Shown piece after piece: positions 17,701 to 26,245 of a stretch of 64,000 nucleotides of DNA; the stretch's first letter is position 1; each line of letters opens with the position of its first letter. The notes beneath the pieces are model-generated. The model was given only the letters and a program-made list of their open reading frames with translations. It was not told the DNA's origin and searched no databases. The stretch is taken from contig NZ_CP013187.1 of assembly GCF_001444405.1 (NCBI RefSeq), positions 1,860,001-1,924,000 on the forward strand. The letters are read 5' to 3'. Source of the DNA: Pseudoalteromonas phenolica. Its GTDB lineage: Bacteria > Pseudomonadota > Gammaproteobacteria > Enterobacterales > Alteromonadaceae. The translations under genes were made by a program, and so were the position numbers.

Positions 17701-17861
17701 GTTGCACCACGTAAGCTCATAGAAATGCTGATCCGATCGGTTTCAAATGACGGAAAGATCTCTAGTGGAATTTTATTTGATAGTGAAAACAAACCTGCAA
17801 ATAAAATTGCAATCATTAAAAGGTTTGCAGCCACATGATTTCGCGTAAACCAAGCTATCAT
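14778..17861 (-). CDS. RND efflux permease (AcrB/HAE1 family)
   Basis: The 1027-residue product has the RND inner-membrane pump layout: an N-terminal helix, a porter domain (about 35-330), six helices (about 335-500), a second porter domain and six final helices. TM4 has 'LGIVVDDAIV', with the two aspartates of the proton relay. Length is normal for the HAE1 family. It is the third gene of an adaptor/outer-membrane operon read leftward (outer-membrane factor, adaptor, permease). The start overlaps the adaptor stop by 4 bases. Substrates cannot be read from the sequence. Confidence 0.9.
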   Translation of the reverse strand: MIAWFTRNHVAANLLMIAILFAGLFSLSNKIPLEIFPSFETDRISISMSLRGATPEDVEQGIAIRIEESVQDLEGIKRITSRSSENSASVTVEVESGYDPRNMLADIKSRVDAINTFPADAEKPIVSLAQRRRDVINVTISSDYSELETREFAEQVRDDILRIPGVTQVELDGVRNYEIAIEISQDKLRQYNLTIAQISNLIASSSTDISAGNLKSSGGDILLRSKGQAYRKNEFENIAIKTNSDGSIIRLKDIATILDGFEETPVRTRFDGKQAAFIEVYRIGDQSAIDVADKVKNYIRDAQESLPVGFEMSYWDDDSVIVKNRISTLTSNAIQGGILVLALLTLFLRPSIAFWVFIGIPISFMGAFIAMPIFGISLNIMSLFGFILVLGIVVDDAIVTGENVYTHLKTSESGEMAAIRGTQEVATPVTFGVLTTVAAFLPLAFIEGNRGALFAQIPVVVIPVLLMSLVESKFVLPAHLKYLKLRNEKQNVSKFSLFQQRFADGFEQVILKYYQPVLKKALKYKLATLAGFIGVFFVILTLIMTGWTKFIFFPRIPSETVRANLTMPAGTPFDVTAKYIDLMADKAQLLKDKYIDPDTGESIVIHILATTGGRGGASNVGGVRFEITPPESRNLDIDSRQLVREWRQLIGVIPGAESFTFRAEIGRSSDPIDVQLTGTSLTQLKEAAEKIKTHLSTYPTIFDISDSLSDGKDELRVELTEQGEALGVTRTEISRQIRSAFFGAQVQRIQRGRDDVRVMVRLPLEERSKLTTLNELLIKVPNGGVVPLNHVAELIPGQSPSTIYRIDRYRTVNVVADVEKNNTNMTVLQQELKVYLDNLVAQYPGINHSLEGEAKEQRESFGSLGWALIFVFFIIYALLAIPFKSYIQPLIVMSVIPFGMIGAVVGHWIMCMDLTIMSLLGMLALIGVVVNDSLVLVDYINKQKQQGKSVDIAVLHAGVARFRPVMLTSITTFFGLMPLLFEQQTQAQFLIPMAVSLGFGIIFATLITLILVPVNYMLVERVIGNNK

Positions 17862-19102
17862 GTGTTTTCTCCATTATCGGCATCAGTTTCCTTCTTTCTT
17901 CTGTTACGTTTTCTTGCGCCTTTTTTTTGACCTTTATCGTCTCCAATTAAAGTAACAGGTGTACCTGAACTAACCTGACCAAGGGGGGTTGTGATTAAGG
18001 TATCTCCAAGTTTAAGGCCATTTTGCACTAAAGTGACAGATTCGTTCTGCCAGTTGTAGTCAATATTAACGCGCTTTAATAAATTACCTTTTTGGAGCAC
18101 ATAAACATAAGTGCCTTGATAAATGGCTTCGTTAGGTATTAAAAGCGCATTGTTAATCGTTTTACCTTTAATCGTCGCATTGACGTACTGCCCGATTTTA
18201 ATGGCATTTTTGGTTGAATCGAAGGGTGATAAGATTTGAGCCACAACATAGAGCTGTTGAGAGTTATTATCTATGGCGCTTTCTGTTCTCACTAACTTGC
18301 CTCGCCATTTTTGCTGGCCAATTAAATTAGAAGTAAAAAGCACTTCTGTATTAACAGTATTACTTTGACCAAATCGGTTTTGCTCAGGCAAATCAATATA
18401 AGCGAGATCACGGTTATTGATTGGCAATCGCACTTCTACATAATCTGTTGCATAGATATCAGCAAGTTGAGTATTACCATTGACGACCTGACCAACATCG
18501 ACTTTCTTCGACAAAATTCGACCTGCATACGGTGCAATGATTTTTGTACGTTCGAGTGAGAGTTTTGCTTTGTCTAATTTTGCTTTGGCCGATAAAACAT
18601 TTGCTTGCTGAGCGGCTAGTTGAGGTTTTCTTAGAACCAGATCGTTTGCTTCTGATCCATCACCTAACCTTTGCCAATCAGCCAAGGCTTGTTTACTTCT
18701 GGCTTGCTCTTCTAGTAAAGACTGTTCTGCATTGAGCAATGCAGCTTTGGCGATATCGACTTCAGCTTGGTAATCCCTTTCGTCTATTTTTACCAACAAC
18801 TCACCTTTTTCGAAAAATCCACCATCACGGAAACTGTCACTGATATAACTCACTTGCCCAGAGACTTGAGAAACAAGCACACTTTGAGTGCGTGGTTTAA
18901 CAACACCAAAACTGGCGATAGAAACCTGAAATTCTTTGCTTTCAAGTTTTTTTCCTTCAACCAGAATTTTTGCACTTGCTTGAGGACGGCCTCTTTCATT
19001 ACTCGGTTTATTGTTAACGATAAACAGTATGATCATGGCACTAATAACAACCACTAATATCGGTAGTACAGCCTTTTTTAAATTGGTTTTACGATCATTC
19101 AT
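17858..19102 (-). CDS. RND periplasmic adaptor (membrane-fusion protein)
   Basis: The 414-residue product is an HlyD/AcrA-type adaptor. It has one N-terminal membrane segment (about 10-28), a lipoyl half-motif near 75-110, an alpha-hairpin (about 115-185) and a second lipoyl half with 'IIAPYAGRI' (about 188-196). Beta-barrel and membrane-proximal domains follow. The C-terminus is an unusual, very basic tail rich in Lys and Arg (from about 390). It overlaps the permease gene by 4 bases and the outer-membrane factor gene by one base (TAATG), showing tight coupling. Confidence 0.9.
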   Translation of the reverse strand: MNDRKTNLKKAVLPILVVVISAMIILFIVNNKPSNERGRPQASAKILVEGKKLESKEFQVSIASFGVVKPRTQSVLVSQVSGQVSYISDSFRDGGFFEKGELLVKIDERDYQAEVDIAKAALLNAEQSLLEEQARSKQALADWQRLGDGSEANDLVLRKPQLAAQQANVLSAKAKLDKAKLSLERTKIIAPYAGRILSKKVDVGQVVNGNTQLADIYATDYVEVRLPINNRDLAYIDLPEQNRFGQSNTVNTEVLFTSNLIGQQKWRGKLVRTESAIDNNSQQLYVVAQILSPFDSTKNAIKIGQYVNATIKGKTINNALLIPNEAIYQGTYVYVLQKGNLLKRVNIDYNWQNESVTLVQNGLKLGDTLITTPLGQVSSGTPVTLIGDDKGQKKGARKRNRRKKETDADNGENT

Positions 19103-20481
19103 TATTGTTTTTCCTGAGAATCGATGAGGTATTTACCACCAATTGCTTGGTAAAGAGAAAAGCGGTTTTGTAATAATTGGTTATTAAGGGAAATGAAATT
19201 ACTTTGCGCATCAAAACTACGCTTCTGCGCATCTAACACTGTGGTATAACTGACAAGGCCTTTTTGGTATTGCTCAAAAGATAATGTCGCGGCAAGCTTT
19301 GCGTTTTCAGATGAGTGTTTTACTTTGTCAAGTCTGGCAATAAGCGCTTGCTCGTTAGCCAAACTGTTTTCAATGTCTTTGAAGGTCGAATTAATATCTT
19401 CTAAATAACTCAGTTCTAAGCTCTTTAAAGTTAGCCTTTGTTTTTCTTCATTGGCAGCAAGTCTCCCAGCATTAAATATTGGCGCTGTAATACCGGCTAA
19501 GAAATTCCAACCGATTTGATCGAATCGGATGGCATCCGACAATTTTTCATTAGATGAATCAATACTCAAAGACAAATTAAAACTTGGGAAGCGCTGTTTG
19601 TGCGCATAAGCCAATGCTGCATCTTGGGCTAATAATTTGAACCAAGCAGATTGAATATCTGGCTTTTGTTTGATCACATCACTTGGCAATCCAAGCGAAT
19701 TAAGCGAGCTCAATTCTGGAAAACCAGCGTCAGTAATTACATTAGCATCAGGATATTCGGCCAATAAAGTTTTGAGGTCTCGTTGTAAACGCTTATTACT
19801 ATTAAATAATTCAAATAATTTAGCTTGTTCGTTATTTAATTCCGTTCTTGCCAAATAAACGTCAAGCGCACTGTTTAGTCCTTGTCTGTATCCTTTCTCT
19901 ATAATATCAACACTTTGTTTAGTGAGCTCTGCCCGTTCTTTTTGTAATTTGATTTGTAGTTCTGACTCGACCAAAGAGAACCAAGATTTTGATACGCTTG
20001 TGACTAAATTGATTAGCTGTTGTTCATAACTAGCAAGTGCTGAGAGATAATCGAGATTAGCTTGACGACTATTGGCACTGAGCTTTCCCCAAATATCAAG
20101 TTCATACTTCAGATCAAAACCAATACCATAACTTGATGATGCACTATCTTGGCCTGCTTGTTTCCTTTTGCTGTAATCGAAACTAGATGAAAGACTTGGT
20201 AAAAAGTCTGCATCTGCAATAATGAGTTGTTGCTTAGCAATATCTAATTCTAATCGCGCTTTACGAATTGAACGATTATTAGAAATAGATTGCACTATCA
20301 AAGTGTGTAGGTGCTTATCTTTATTGATTTCTTGCCAGCTGTCAGAAGCTTTCCCACCAGACTCATATTCGAACCAATTATTCGGCACGTTGTCTTGAGG
20401 TAATTTATTTGATTCTAATGTTGAATTACATCCAGCTAAAGCCGCACATATTATCAACACAAGGCATTTCTTTTGCATCAT
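19102..20481 (-). CDS. TolC/NodT-family outer-membrane efflux lipoprotein
   Basis: The 459-residue product has a lipoprotein signal ending 'ALAGC' (Cys18). Two repeats of the outer-membrane efflux fold follow, with long helices and strands such as 'YELDIWGKLSANSRQANLDY' (about 128-147) and 'FLAGITAPIFNAGRL' (about 328-342), typical of the NodT subfamily. It is the first gene of the operon, so the three parts of a tripartite pump are encoded together. No regulator gene stands next to it; the divergent side holds only a short decayed-looking frame and a repeat element. Confidence 0.9.
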   Translation of the reverse strand: MMQKKCLVLIICAALAGCNSTLESNKLPQDNVPNNWFEYESGGKASDSWQEINKDKHLHTLIVQSISNNRSIRKARLELDIAKQQLIIADADFLPSLSSSFDYSKRKQAGQDSASSSYGIGFDLKYELDIWGKLSANSRQANLDYLSALASYEQQLINLVTSVSKSWFSLVESELQIKLQKERAELTKQSVDIIEKGYRQGLNSALDVYLARTELNNEQAKLFELFNSNKRLQRDLKTLLAEYPDANVITDAGFPELSSLNSLGLPSDVIKQKPDIQSAWFKLLAQDAALAYAHKQRFPSFNLSLSIDSSNEKLSDAIRFDQIGWNFLAGITAPIFNAGRLAANEEKQRLTLKSLELSYLEDINSTFKDIENSLANEQALIARLDKVKHSSENAKLAATLSFEQYQKGLVSYTTVLDAQKRSFDAQSNFISLNNQLLQNRFSLYQAIGGKYLIDSQEKQ

Positions 20482-20652
20482 TGAACCTATAAATTCATGT
20501 CCGTTTTAAAGTCTATATTTGAAGAAATCCGTCAACAACCATCTTTACAAAGACTTACATTCAACTCATTAAGGCTGAATACGTAATAAACAACAAGAAA
20601 GTTTTGATGCTTTAATTATAGAAATAGTAGAGGAAAGTTTTAGAAAAGAATA
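20482..20652. other. intergenic region with short, possibly decayed divergent frames
   Basis: A plus-strand frame from ATG 20497 encodes 29 residues (starting MSVLKSIFEE) and stops at two stop codons. Another frame continues with 'QQESFDALIIEIVEESFRKE' and stops where the inverted-repeat element begins. They could be the remains of one small gene broken by frameshift and by the insertion, in the place where a pump regulator often sits. I cannot assign them to a family, and chance is possible. Confidence 0.25.
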
Positions 20653-20860
20653 ATACCAATCCACAATAACACTTAATCATTTTGAAGAATTAAACCTGAT
20701 GATAGGTGCATTAGATTTCTCATTTAGAACAACTAAATAACGAAATATTTGCCTTGCCTACATGGATGAAGGTACCTCAGCAATAGCAGGACGCGTGAGC
20801 GGTGCTACCAACAAGGTTTTCTTGCCTCAAAAGAGACCACTTAGTAAAGCGGATTGGTAT
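20653..20860. repeat. MITE-like element with ATACCAATCC inverted ends
   Basis: A 208-base segment is bounded by perfect 10-base inverted repeats, ATACCAATCC at 20653-20662 and GGATTGGTAT at 20851-20860. It has no convincing gene inside. Ends of the ATACCAAT type and an inner 'TACATGGATGAAGG' tract are, from memory, typical of short interspersed repeats in marine Alteromonadales. The AGAAAAG motif flanks the element on both sides (20642-20648 and 20862-20868), but not directly at the left edge, so a clean target duplication is not shown. Confidence 0.55.
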
Positions 20861-20861
20861 A

Positions 20862-20884
20862 AGAAAAGCGCGAAGCGCTTTTCT
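20862..20884. terminator. hairpin after MAPEG gene
   Basis: AGAAAAGCGC and GCGCTTTTCT flank a three-base loop, immediately after the MAPEG stop codon. The stem is perfect and ends in T on both strands. Confidence 0.65.
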
Positions 20885-20885
20885 G

Positions 20886-21266
20886 TTAAAAAATTGAAAG
20901 GTAAATAATTGAAACTATCGAGACCAGCATAGTTGAGAATGTGAGTAACATACCGGATACACGAAACTTTAAATTTTCTTTGGTTTGAGACACACCATAA
21001 GCATGGAGTACTCGTCCAATTAACAATGCTACACCGAGACCATGGACAAGAATAAAATGCCCTTTTAGTAATTCAACTGACAAAATCAATATCAAAGTGA
21101 TTGGAACGTATTCAGAGAAATTAGCATGTACACGCATGGCTCTTAGCAACTCTGGGTTGTCTCCTGTACCAACACCGATTTGTAATCTTTTTCTTACTTT
21201 GATCGTTTTAAAACTTAAGAATAAAAATAATATTGCTAATAAGGCAACGTAAATTGGGGTGTTCAT
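20886..21266 (-). CDS. MAPEG-family inner-membrane protein (YecN-like)
   Basis: The 126-residue product has four predicted membrane stretches and the MAPEG signature 'RAMRVHANFSEYVP' (about 44-57), in which the Arg, Asn and Glu are the family's conserved polar residues. MAPEG proteins include glutathione-dependent transferases; the bacterial YecN-like branch has no settled role. It overlaps the DUF1289 gene by four bases (ATGA type), so the two form an operon, and a hairpin follows directly. Confidence 0.85.
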   Translation of the reverse strand: MNTPIYVALLAILFLFLSFKTIKVRKRLQIGVGTGDNPELLRAMRVHANFSEYVPITLILILSVELLKGHFILVHGLGVALLIGRVLHAYGVSQTKENLKFRVSGMLLTFSTMLVSIVSIIYLSIF

Positions 21267-21457
21267 CTTGATTCCTTTTTTTGTTGTTTTCTTTCATTGC
21301 AAGTATTCATAATTACTTGTTTTTCATTATCAGACAATGAATTCCACTTTAAAATTTCATCTAAGGTTCTAAAGCACCCAACACAGACATCATTCTCATC
21401 CAAGCAGCATTGCCGTATACAAGGTGATTCTATATTTGAAGGTGTTTCATTATTCAT
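21263..21457 (-). CDS. DUF1289 small cysteine-rich protein
   Basis: This 64-residue protein contains the DUF1289 pattern: 'SPCIRQCCLD' then 'CVGCFRTLDEI' and 'W' with 'LSDNEK'. The spaced cysteines suggest a metal or iron-sulphur site, which is not proven for the family. I place the start at 21457 (MNNETPSN). The longer in-frame ATG at 21487 lies inside the rho-independent terminator of the gene upstream and would be a poor start; an AGG lies 8 bases before the chosen ATG. It overlaps the MAPEG gene. Confidence 0.8.
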   Translation of the reverse strand: MNNETPSNIESPCIRQCCLDENDVCVGCFRTLDEILKWNSLSDNEKQVIMNTCNERKQQKKESR

Positions 21458-21471
21458 GTTTAAAAGCCTAT

Positions 21472-21495
21472 AAAAAAGGCCCCGCATGGAGCCTT
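21472..21495 (-). terminator. terminator after second RND permease gene
   Basis: On the minus strand, AAGGCTCC and GGGGCCTT enclose an ATGC loop and are followed by a run of T. It begins just after the permease stop codon and separates that gene from the DUF1289 gene. Confidence 0.8.
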
Positions 21496-21500
21496 AATAA

Positions 21501-24500
21501 TTAAGCTAAATTGTTTTCTGTTTGTTTAACTTCATCTTTCATTAAAAAGCTCAACAAAACAGGAACTAAGATCAGTGTAAAAATTGTAGAAATAACAAGT
21601 CCACCCACAACAACCGCACCCAGCCCACGATATAATTCACTCCCTGCCCCTGGCATTAATACAAGTGGTAACATCCCACCGACAGAGGTAAGCGTTGACA
21701 TCATAATTGGCCTGACTCGGCTTTCAACTGAAGATCGGATAGCAAGCTGCCCGTTCATTCCTCGCTCTTTTTGGTTATTTAATGCTTGATGCACAATTAG
21801 AATCGCATTGTTTACAACTACACCCGCCAAAATTACAAAGCCAAGTAATGTAAGTACATCAAGGTTTTGAATTGGTGTATATCGGTCAAATACGCTGGCC
21901 CAATGCACAGCACTCAAGCCCATAAATCCACCTAATGTTGCCAGCGGTACCGTAACTAAAATAACCAGTGGATACTTCCAGTTTTGAAACAAGATGACCA
22001 TTACCAAATAAACCACGAACATAGCTAAAAACATACTCGAACTTAAAGTACCAAATAAGCTGCCGTCACCTAACAACGCATTTTTTAGATCCGCTAATTT
22101 ACCTGCACTGCCCGCCATATTTACATCAACATACTGAGACATCGCGCCTTGGTTTTTTAATTCACTCACCATAGCATTAACCGAGTTAATGGCTTGTTCA
22201 AGTGGCATACCTGCTGGTGGTGTAAATTGCAAAGTAATTGCCCTTTGTCTAGCAACGTGTTTTATTTGGTCTGCTGTCTGAGTTCGCTCTACAAGTGCAA
22301 TAGACTGAAGATCGATAACTGCCGATTCAGGTGTGGCAATAGGTAATTGCATTAAAGATTCAATTGGATAATCCGATTGTTGAGCTTGCGTTACCACTTT
22401 GAGATCTTTTAGCTCTCCACCTATAGCAAAACTGTTCATTAGAATCACACCATCACCATTTGTTTGCACAGCTAAACCCAGATCTCTTCGGGTCATGTTA
22501 AGTTCAGCCAAACGCTCATCTAATGGTTTAATACTTAACTCAGGCGTCGGTAAAATGAAATTAGCAGGCTCAGGTATGGTTGCATAAGGACCATATGTAC
22601 CAATCAATTTAAACAACAAGGCTGTTGCGCTTTGCGTTATTTGCTCTAAGTCATCTCCTACCAAATCAATTTGGATTGCTGAACCCGTTGTGCCACCAGT
22701 GCTGAACAGAGGGAACTGAAAAGCAAAACCGATAACATCCGGTGCGTTTACCCCCATCAAAGTTTGGTTAAGGAAATCAACTGAATCTACCGTTTTAATA
22801 GGGTCTTGTGGAATAAGGCCGTGCAATACTTGCCCACCCATTGCTACTAAAAAGTAATGATCAACTTTTGGGGCATCTATCATCGACCCATCCATTAATT
22901 GAATACTCGGCCTATCATCTTCGGTTGCGCGTTCACCGTGCCTAAAATATTGCTCAGCTTGATATTTATCTTCTGTTAGCTCCCACGCAGGGCGTAGCTT
23001 TTGCTCGATTCGGTCGCCAATTTCTGATATTTGATCTAAGTTGTAACCTGGTGGTGGTACCATAAAGCCAAATGCAAAATTTCGATTTCCCTTAGGCAAG
23101 TAATCTAATGGTGGAATTAAAATTGCGATTCCAGCAAGTGTGATAACGGCAAAGCTTGAAATTACAATTAACTTACGTTTGGTCGTTTCCGTCAGATAAG
23201 TGAAGATAGCGCCTATTGTGTCAGGGAGTTTTGCTGCTTTAACCTCAATCGCTTTGAACCATTTAAAGTTGATTTCTAGTTGCTTAGACTCAGTGCGCAT
23301 TCTCAAAAAGTAGCTACCAGCGACCGGTATGACTAAGATTGAAACAATAAAACTAATAAAAACCGCAGCCATAATAGCAAGAGATATATCTCTGAATAGC
23401 TGACCAGCACTGTCACTGATAGTTAAGATAGGAATAAACACAACGAGCGTTGTCATTGTTGAGGCGAATACCGCCCCTGCTACTTCTTGGGTACCATCAA
23501 CACTGGCCTTGAGTGGCCTTTTACCCATTTCTAGATGTCTGAATATGTTTTCTATAACAACGATGGCATTATCGACAACCATGCCTACCGCAAAAGCCAT
23601 GCCAGCCAAAGAGACAATATTGATGGATCGGCCAAGTGCAACTAAAACCACAACAGATGCAATAACAGAAATAGGAATCGCAATTGCGATTACACCTATG
23701 GTTCTGAGTGAGCGTAAAAATAACAATAAAGTGAATACCGCTAACATGCCTCCAACGACAATATTGCTTTGTACAAGGTCAATGGCATTTTCTACATAGG
23801 TTGATGAATCCCAAGTTAGAACCAGTTCAAATGTGCCGTTTATGCCAAGTTTTTGGGCATGTTGCTCTAGCATACCTCCCGGTTTATTAAGTTCAGCCAT
23901 TTCTGCTTTTAATGCATTCATGGCTTCGAGCAGGTTCGCACCGCGAGTTAACTGAAAATTAAAAAATGGCATTTTTACGCCACGGGCTCTCACCCAATCA
24001 GTCATGTCTTTATAATCGATGACCACCTCAGCAACATCGCTGATATACACAGGGCCATTGTTATCTCTGCGTAATACAATGTTTTTAACTTCAGACACAT
24101 CACTGAAACGACCATGGGCTTTGACACGAATATCATTTTTACCATCAGGAAGTCTGCCTCCTGAATAGCTTGTGTTGCTAAGCTGTATAGCATCAACAAG
24201 CTGACTGTATGTCACACCAAAGTTTGCTAATTTTACTGGGTCAACTCTAATTTGAAGTTCTTGTTCGCGCGCGCCCATCATGCCGACTTTCGATATACCT
24301 TTGATATTCTCAAGACGTGGTCTTAATCGTCTTTCCATAAAGTCATACAAAGTCGTATTATCAAAGTTAGGATCTGTCGCGGCCAAGCCTACCCATGCGA
24401 TGTAATCGACTGACATGGGATCGACACCTTCAACAGTTGGTTGAGAGACACCCATCGGGTAAGCAGGTACTTCATTGAGTTTTTGTACCACTTCAGCCTG

Positions 24501-24812
24501 CGCTTTATTAATGTCAGTGCCAGTTTCAAATTCTAATCTAAGTTGGGCCGCTGAGTTTTGACTAATACTGGTTAACGAAACTAAACCCGTGACATCAGAA
24601 AGCACTTTCTCTTGTTCAATAACAACATCAGATTCAATTTCTTCTGGACTGGCGTTTTCCCAAAATGTACGCACACTGACGACCACCGAGTCGACAGTTG
24701 GGGTCATCTGAACTGGGACTTTTGTGAATGCCAATATGCCTGCAAGCACTGACAAAATAACGGCAACAACCACAGATATTGGTTGTTTTACCGCAGATTT
24801 AACTACATTCAT
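21501..24812 (-). CDS. RND efflux permease, second system
   Basis: The 1103-residue product is an RND inner-membrane transporter with two porter domains and twelve helices. It is some 70 residues longer than AcrB, with an extended second porter region near 610-700. TM4 reads 'GMVVDNAIVVIENI': one Asp is kept, but the second position is Asn, unlike the Asp-Asp of the first system here. This D-N form is seen in many non-AcrB RND groups. The adaptor gene lies 11 bases upstream. No outer-membrane factor gene is linked, so it must borrow one, perhaps the lipoprotein encoded at 19.1-20.5 kb. Substrate unknown. Confidence 0.88.
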   Translation of the reverse strand: MNVVKSAVKQPISVVVAVILSVLAGILAFTKVPVQMTPTVDSVVVSVRTFWENASPEEIESDVVIEQEKVLSDVTGLVSLTSISQNSAAQLRLEFETGTDINKAQAEVVQKLNEVPAYPMGVSQPTVEGVDPMSVDYIAWVGLAATDPNFDNTTLYDFMERRLRPRLENIKGISKVGMMGAREQELQIRVDPVKLANFGVTYSQLVDAIQLSNTSYSGGRLPDGKNDIRVKAHGRFSDVSEVKNIVLRRDNNGPVYISDVAEVVIDYKDMTDWVRARGVKMPFFNFQLTRGANLLEAMNALKAEMAELNKPGGMLEQHAQKLGINGTFELVLTWDSSTYVENAIDLVQSNIVVGGMLAVFTLLLFLRSLRTIGVIAIAIPISVIASVVVLVALGRSINIVSLAGMAFAVGMVVDNAIVVIENIFRHLEMGKRPLKASVDGTQEVAGAVFASTMTTLVVFIPILTISDSAGQLFRDISLAIMAAVFISFIVSILVIPVAGSYFLRMRTESKQLEINFKWFKAIEVKAAKLPDTIGAIFTYLTETTKRKLIVISSFAVITLAGIAILIPPLDYLPKGNRNFAFGFMVPPPGYNLDQISEIGDRIEQKLRPAWELTEDKYQAEQYFRHGERATEDDRPSIQLMDGSMIDAPKVDHYFLVAMGGQVLHGLIPQDPIKTVDSVDFLNQTLMGVNAPDVIGFAFQFPLFSTGGTTGSAIQIDLVGDDLEQITQSATALLFKLIGTYGPYATIPEPANFILPTPELSIKPLDERLAELNMTRRDLGLAVQTNGDGVILMNSFAIGGELKDLKVVTQAQQSDYPIESLMQLPIATPESAVIDLQSIALVERTQTADQIKHVARQRAITLQFTPPAGMPLEQAINSVNAMVSELKNQGAMSQYVDVNMAGSAGKLADLKNALLGDGSLFGTLSSSMFLAMFVVYLVMVILFQNWKYPLVILVTVPLATLGGFMGLSAVHWASVFDRYTPIQNLDVLTLLGFVILAGVVVNNAILIVHQALNNQKERGMNGQLAIRSSVESRVRPIMMSTLTSVGGMLPLVLMPGAGSELYRGLGAVVVGGLVISTIFTLILVPVLLSFLMKDEVKQTENNLA

Positions 24813-24823
24813 AAATATCCTTT

Positions 24824-25966
24824 TTAGTTCACATTCTCTGAAACAGACTGCGAACTGACTTGCGTATCTGGAACAGCCACAACAGGCCCTGGCATTAACC
24901 GCTCATTTCCCTCTGTCACCACTTTATCGCCATATGCTAAGGCAGTACTATCAATAGCAACCAAACCAGATCTATGAAACTTAACTTTTACAGGTACGGA
25001 TTGCGCAGACTGTTTGTCTCCGTCGGTATTCACCTTATAAACAAAATAACTTCCACCACGTTGGATTAAGGCATCTTTTGGCACCATCAATGTTGATGAT
25101 TTAGCGTTTGTAGCAAGCCAAGCACTGACTGACATTCCAGGCATAAATCCTGGGTGGCTAATTTCAGCAATAACTTTGAAAGTGCGCGCTCTAGGATCAA
25201 TCTGATTGATGACTTTCACTTTATTAGACGTCGCCAACACACTGGCGCTTTGCAATGGAATAGATAACTCCTCACTATGCTTCAGGTGAGAAAGTCGTTC
25301 AGGAATATCAAGCCAAGCTTCTAGCTTATCGAAAGAAGTGACTTTAAAAGCAGTATCACCTGCTGATAACCACTGCCCCAGTTCAGCGTGACGCTCTACG
25401 ACTTGCCCACTAAAAGGTGCAACTAACTGCGTATCAGACAGCTTTACTTCAGCAAGTGTTAGGCTAGCCTTTACTGCATCCACGCTCTGTTGCGCTGCGA
25501 ACATATTCGCTTTTGTAGAGTTAGCCTCAGCACGACTTCTTTCAAGCTGCTGTTTAGACACTGCATTATTTTTTTGCGAAGTTAAGTATGCTTGATAGTC
25601 ACTTTGTGCTCGTTCAGATTCGGCTTCAGCGGCTTTTAAATTTTCTTTAGCTGCAGCATGTTCTGCTCGCAATTGTTCGACATGTGCTATGAGACGTCTA
25701 TCATCAATTTTTAGAAGTCGATCACCTTTTTTTACGTAATCGCCATCATTGACAAACACCTCAGTCACCAGACCTGATTCACTGATGGCAATATTAGCTT
25801 TTTGGTAGGCTTTTAGCGTTCCGATAACTCGGATCTGCTCTTGCTCTTCTTTCTCTATTACTTCGCTATAACGAACCACTTGTGCATGGACGTTTGATAT
25901 AAACATTAAAGATAAAAATAGTAGAGACTTAGTCAGTCGTTTTTTTCTAATTAATAAGTTTGCCAT
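24824..25966 (-). CDS. RND periplasmic adaptor, second system
   Basis: I place the start at 25966 (MANLLIRK), giving about 380 residues. An AAGGAA ribosome-binding site lies just before it and a signal peptide ending near 'NVHA' follows directly, whereas the longer ATG at 25999 would put eleven odd residues ahead of the signal. Domains: lipoyl halves around 55-85 and 175-200 (the second with 'LVAPFSGQVVER'), a coiled hairpin with many Glu/Ala (about 85-170), then a beta-barrel and a C-terminal domain. It delivers substrates between the permease and the outer-membrane channel. Confidence 0.88.
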   Translation of the reverse strand: MANLLIRKKRLTKSLLFLSLMFISNVHAQVVRYSEVIEKEEQEQIRVIGTLKAYQKANIAISESGLVTEVFVNDGDYVKKGDRLLKIDDRRLIAHVEQLRAEHAAAKENLKAAEAESERAQSDYQAYLTSQKNNAVSKQQLERSRAEANSTKANMFAAQQSVDAVKASLTLAEVKLSDTQLVAPFSGQVVERHAELGQWLSAGDTAFKVTSFDKLEAWLDIPERLSHLKHSEELSIPLQSASVLATSNKVKVINQIDPRARTFKVIAEISHPGFMPGMSVSAWLATNAKSSTLMVPKDALIQRGGSYFVYKVNTDGDKQSAQSVPVKVKFHRSGLVAIDSTALAYGDKVVTEGNERLMPGPVVAVPDTQVSSQSVSENVN

Positions 25967-26245
25967 TAGGGTTCCTTGTAAATACACCAGTTTTGGCAAC
26001 TGAATTTAGTACTTCTTATGCTGCATTACATAACCGTAAATAAGAGTAGCAGACATGTGATTTGCACACTTGTACTAAATATAGAATAAAATAAATTATT
26101 GGTTTGTTGGTGGGTTAATTTGATAACTGATTATCAAGCTTATTTATTATTCTAATGAATGGTTAAAAAATCAACCTATTTTTAACCTGTAATCTTATAA
26201 AGCTTAGGTGTTAGAATATTAAAAACAAAAAGTTAAGCTTCTGAT

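Noticed and set aside
20762..20908. 48-codon plus-strand frame starting MDEGTSAIAG
   Set aside because: It lies mostly within the inverted-repeat element, crosses the terminator hairpin and overlaps the MAPEG coding end. No ribosome-binding site is seen, so it is treated as chance.
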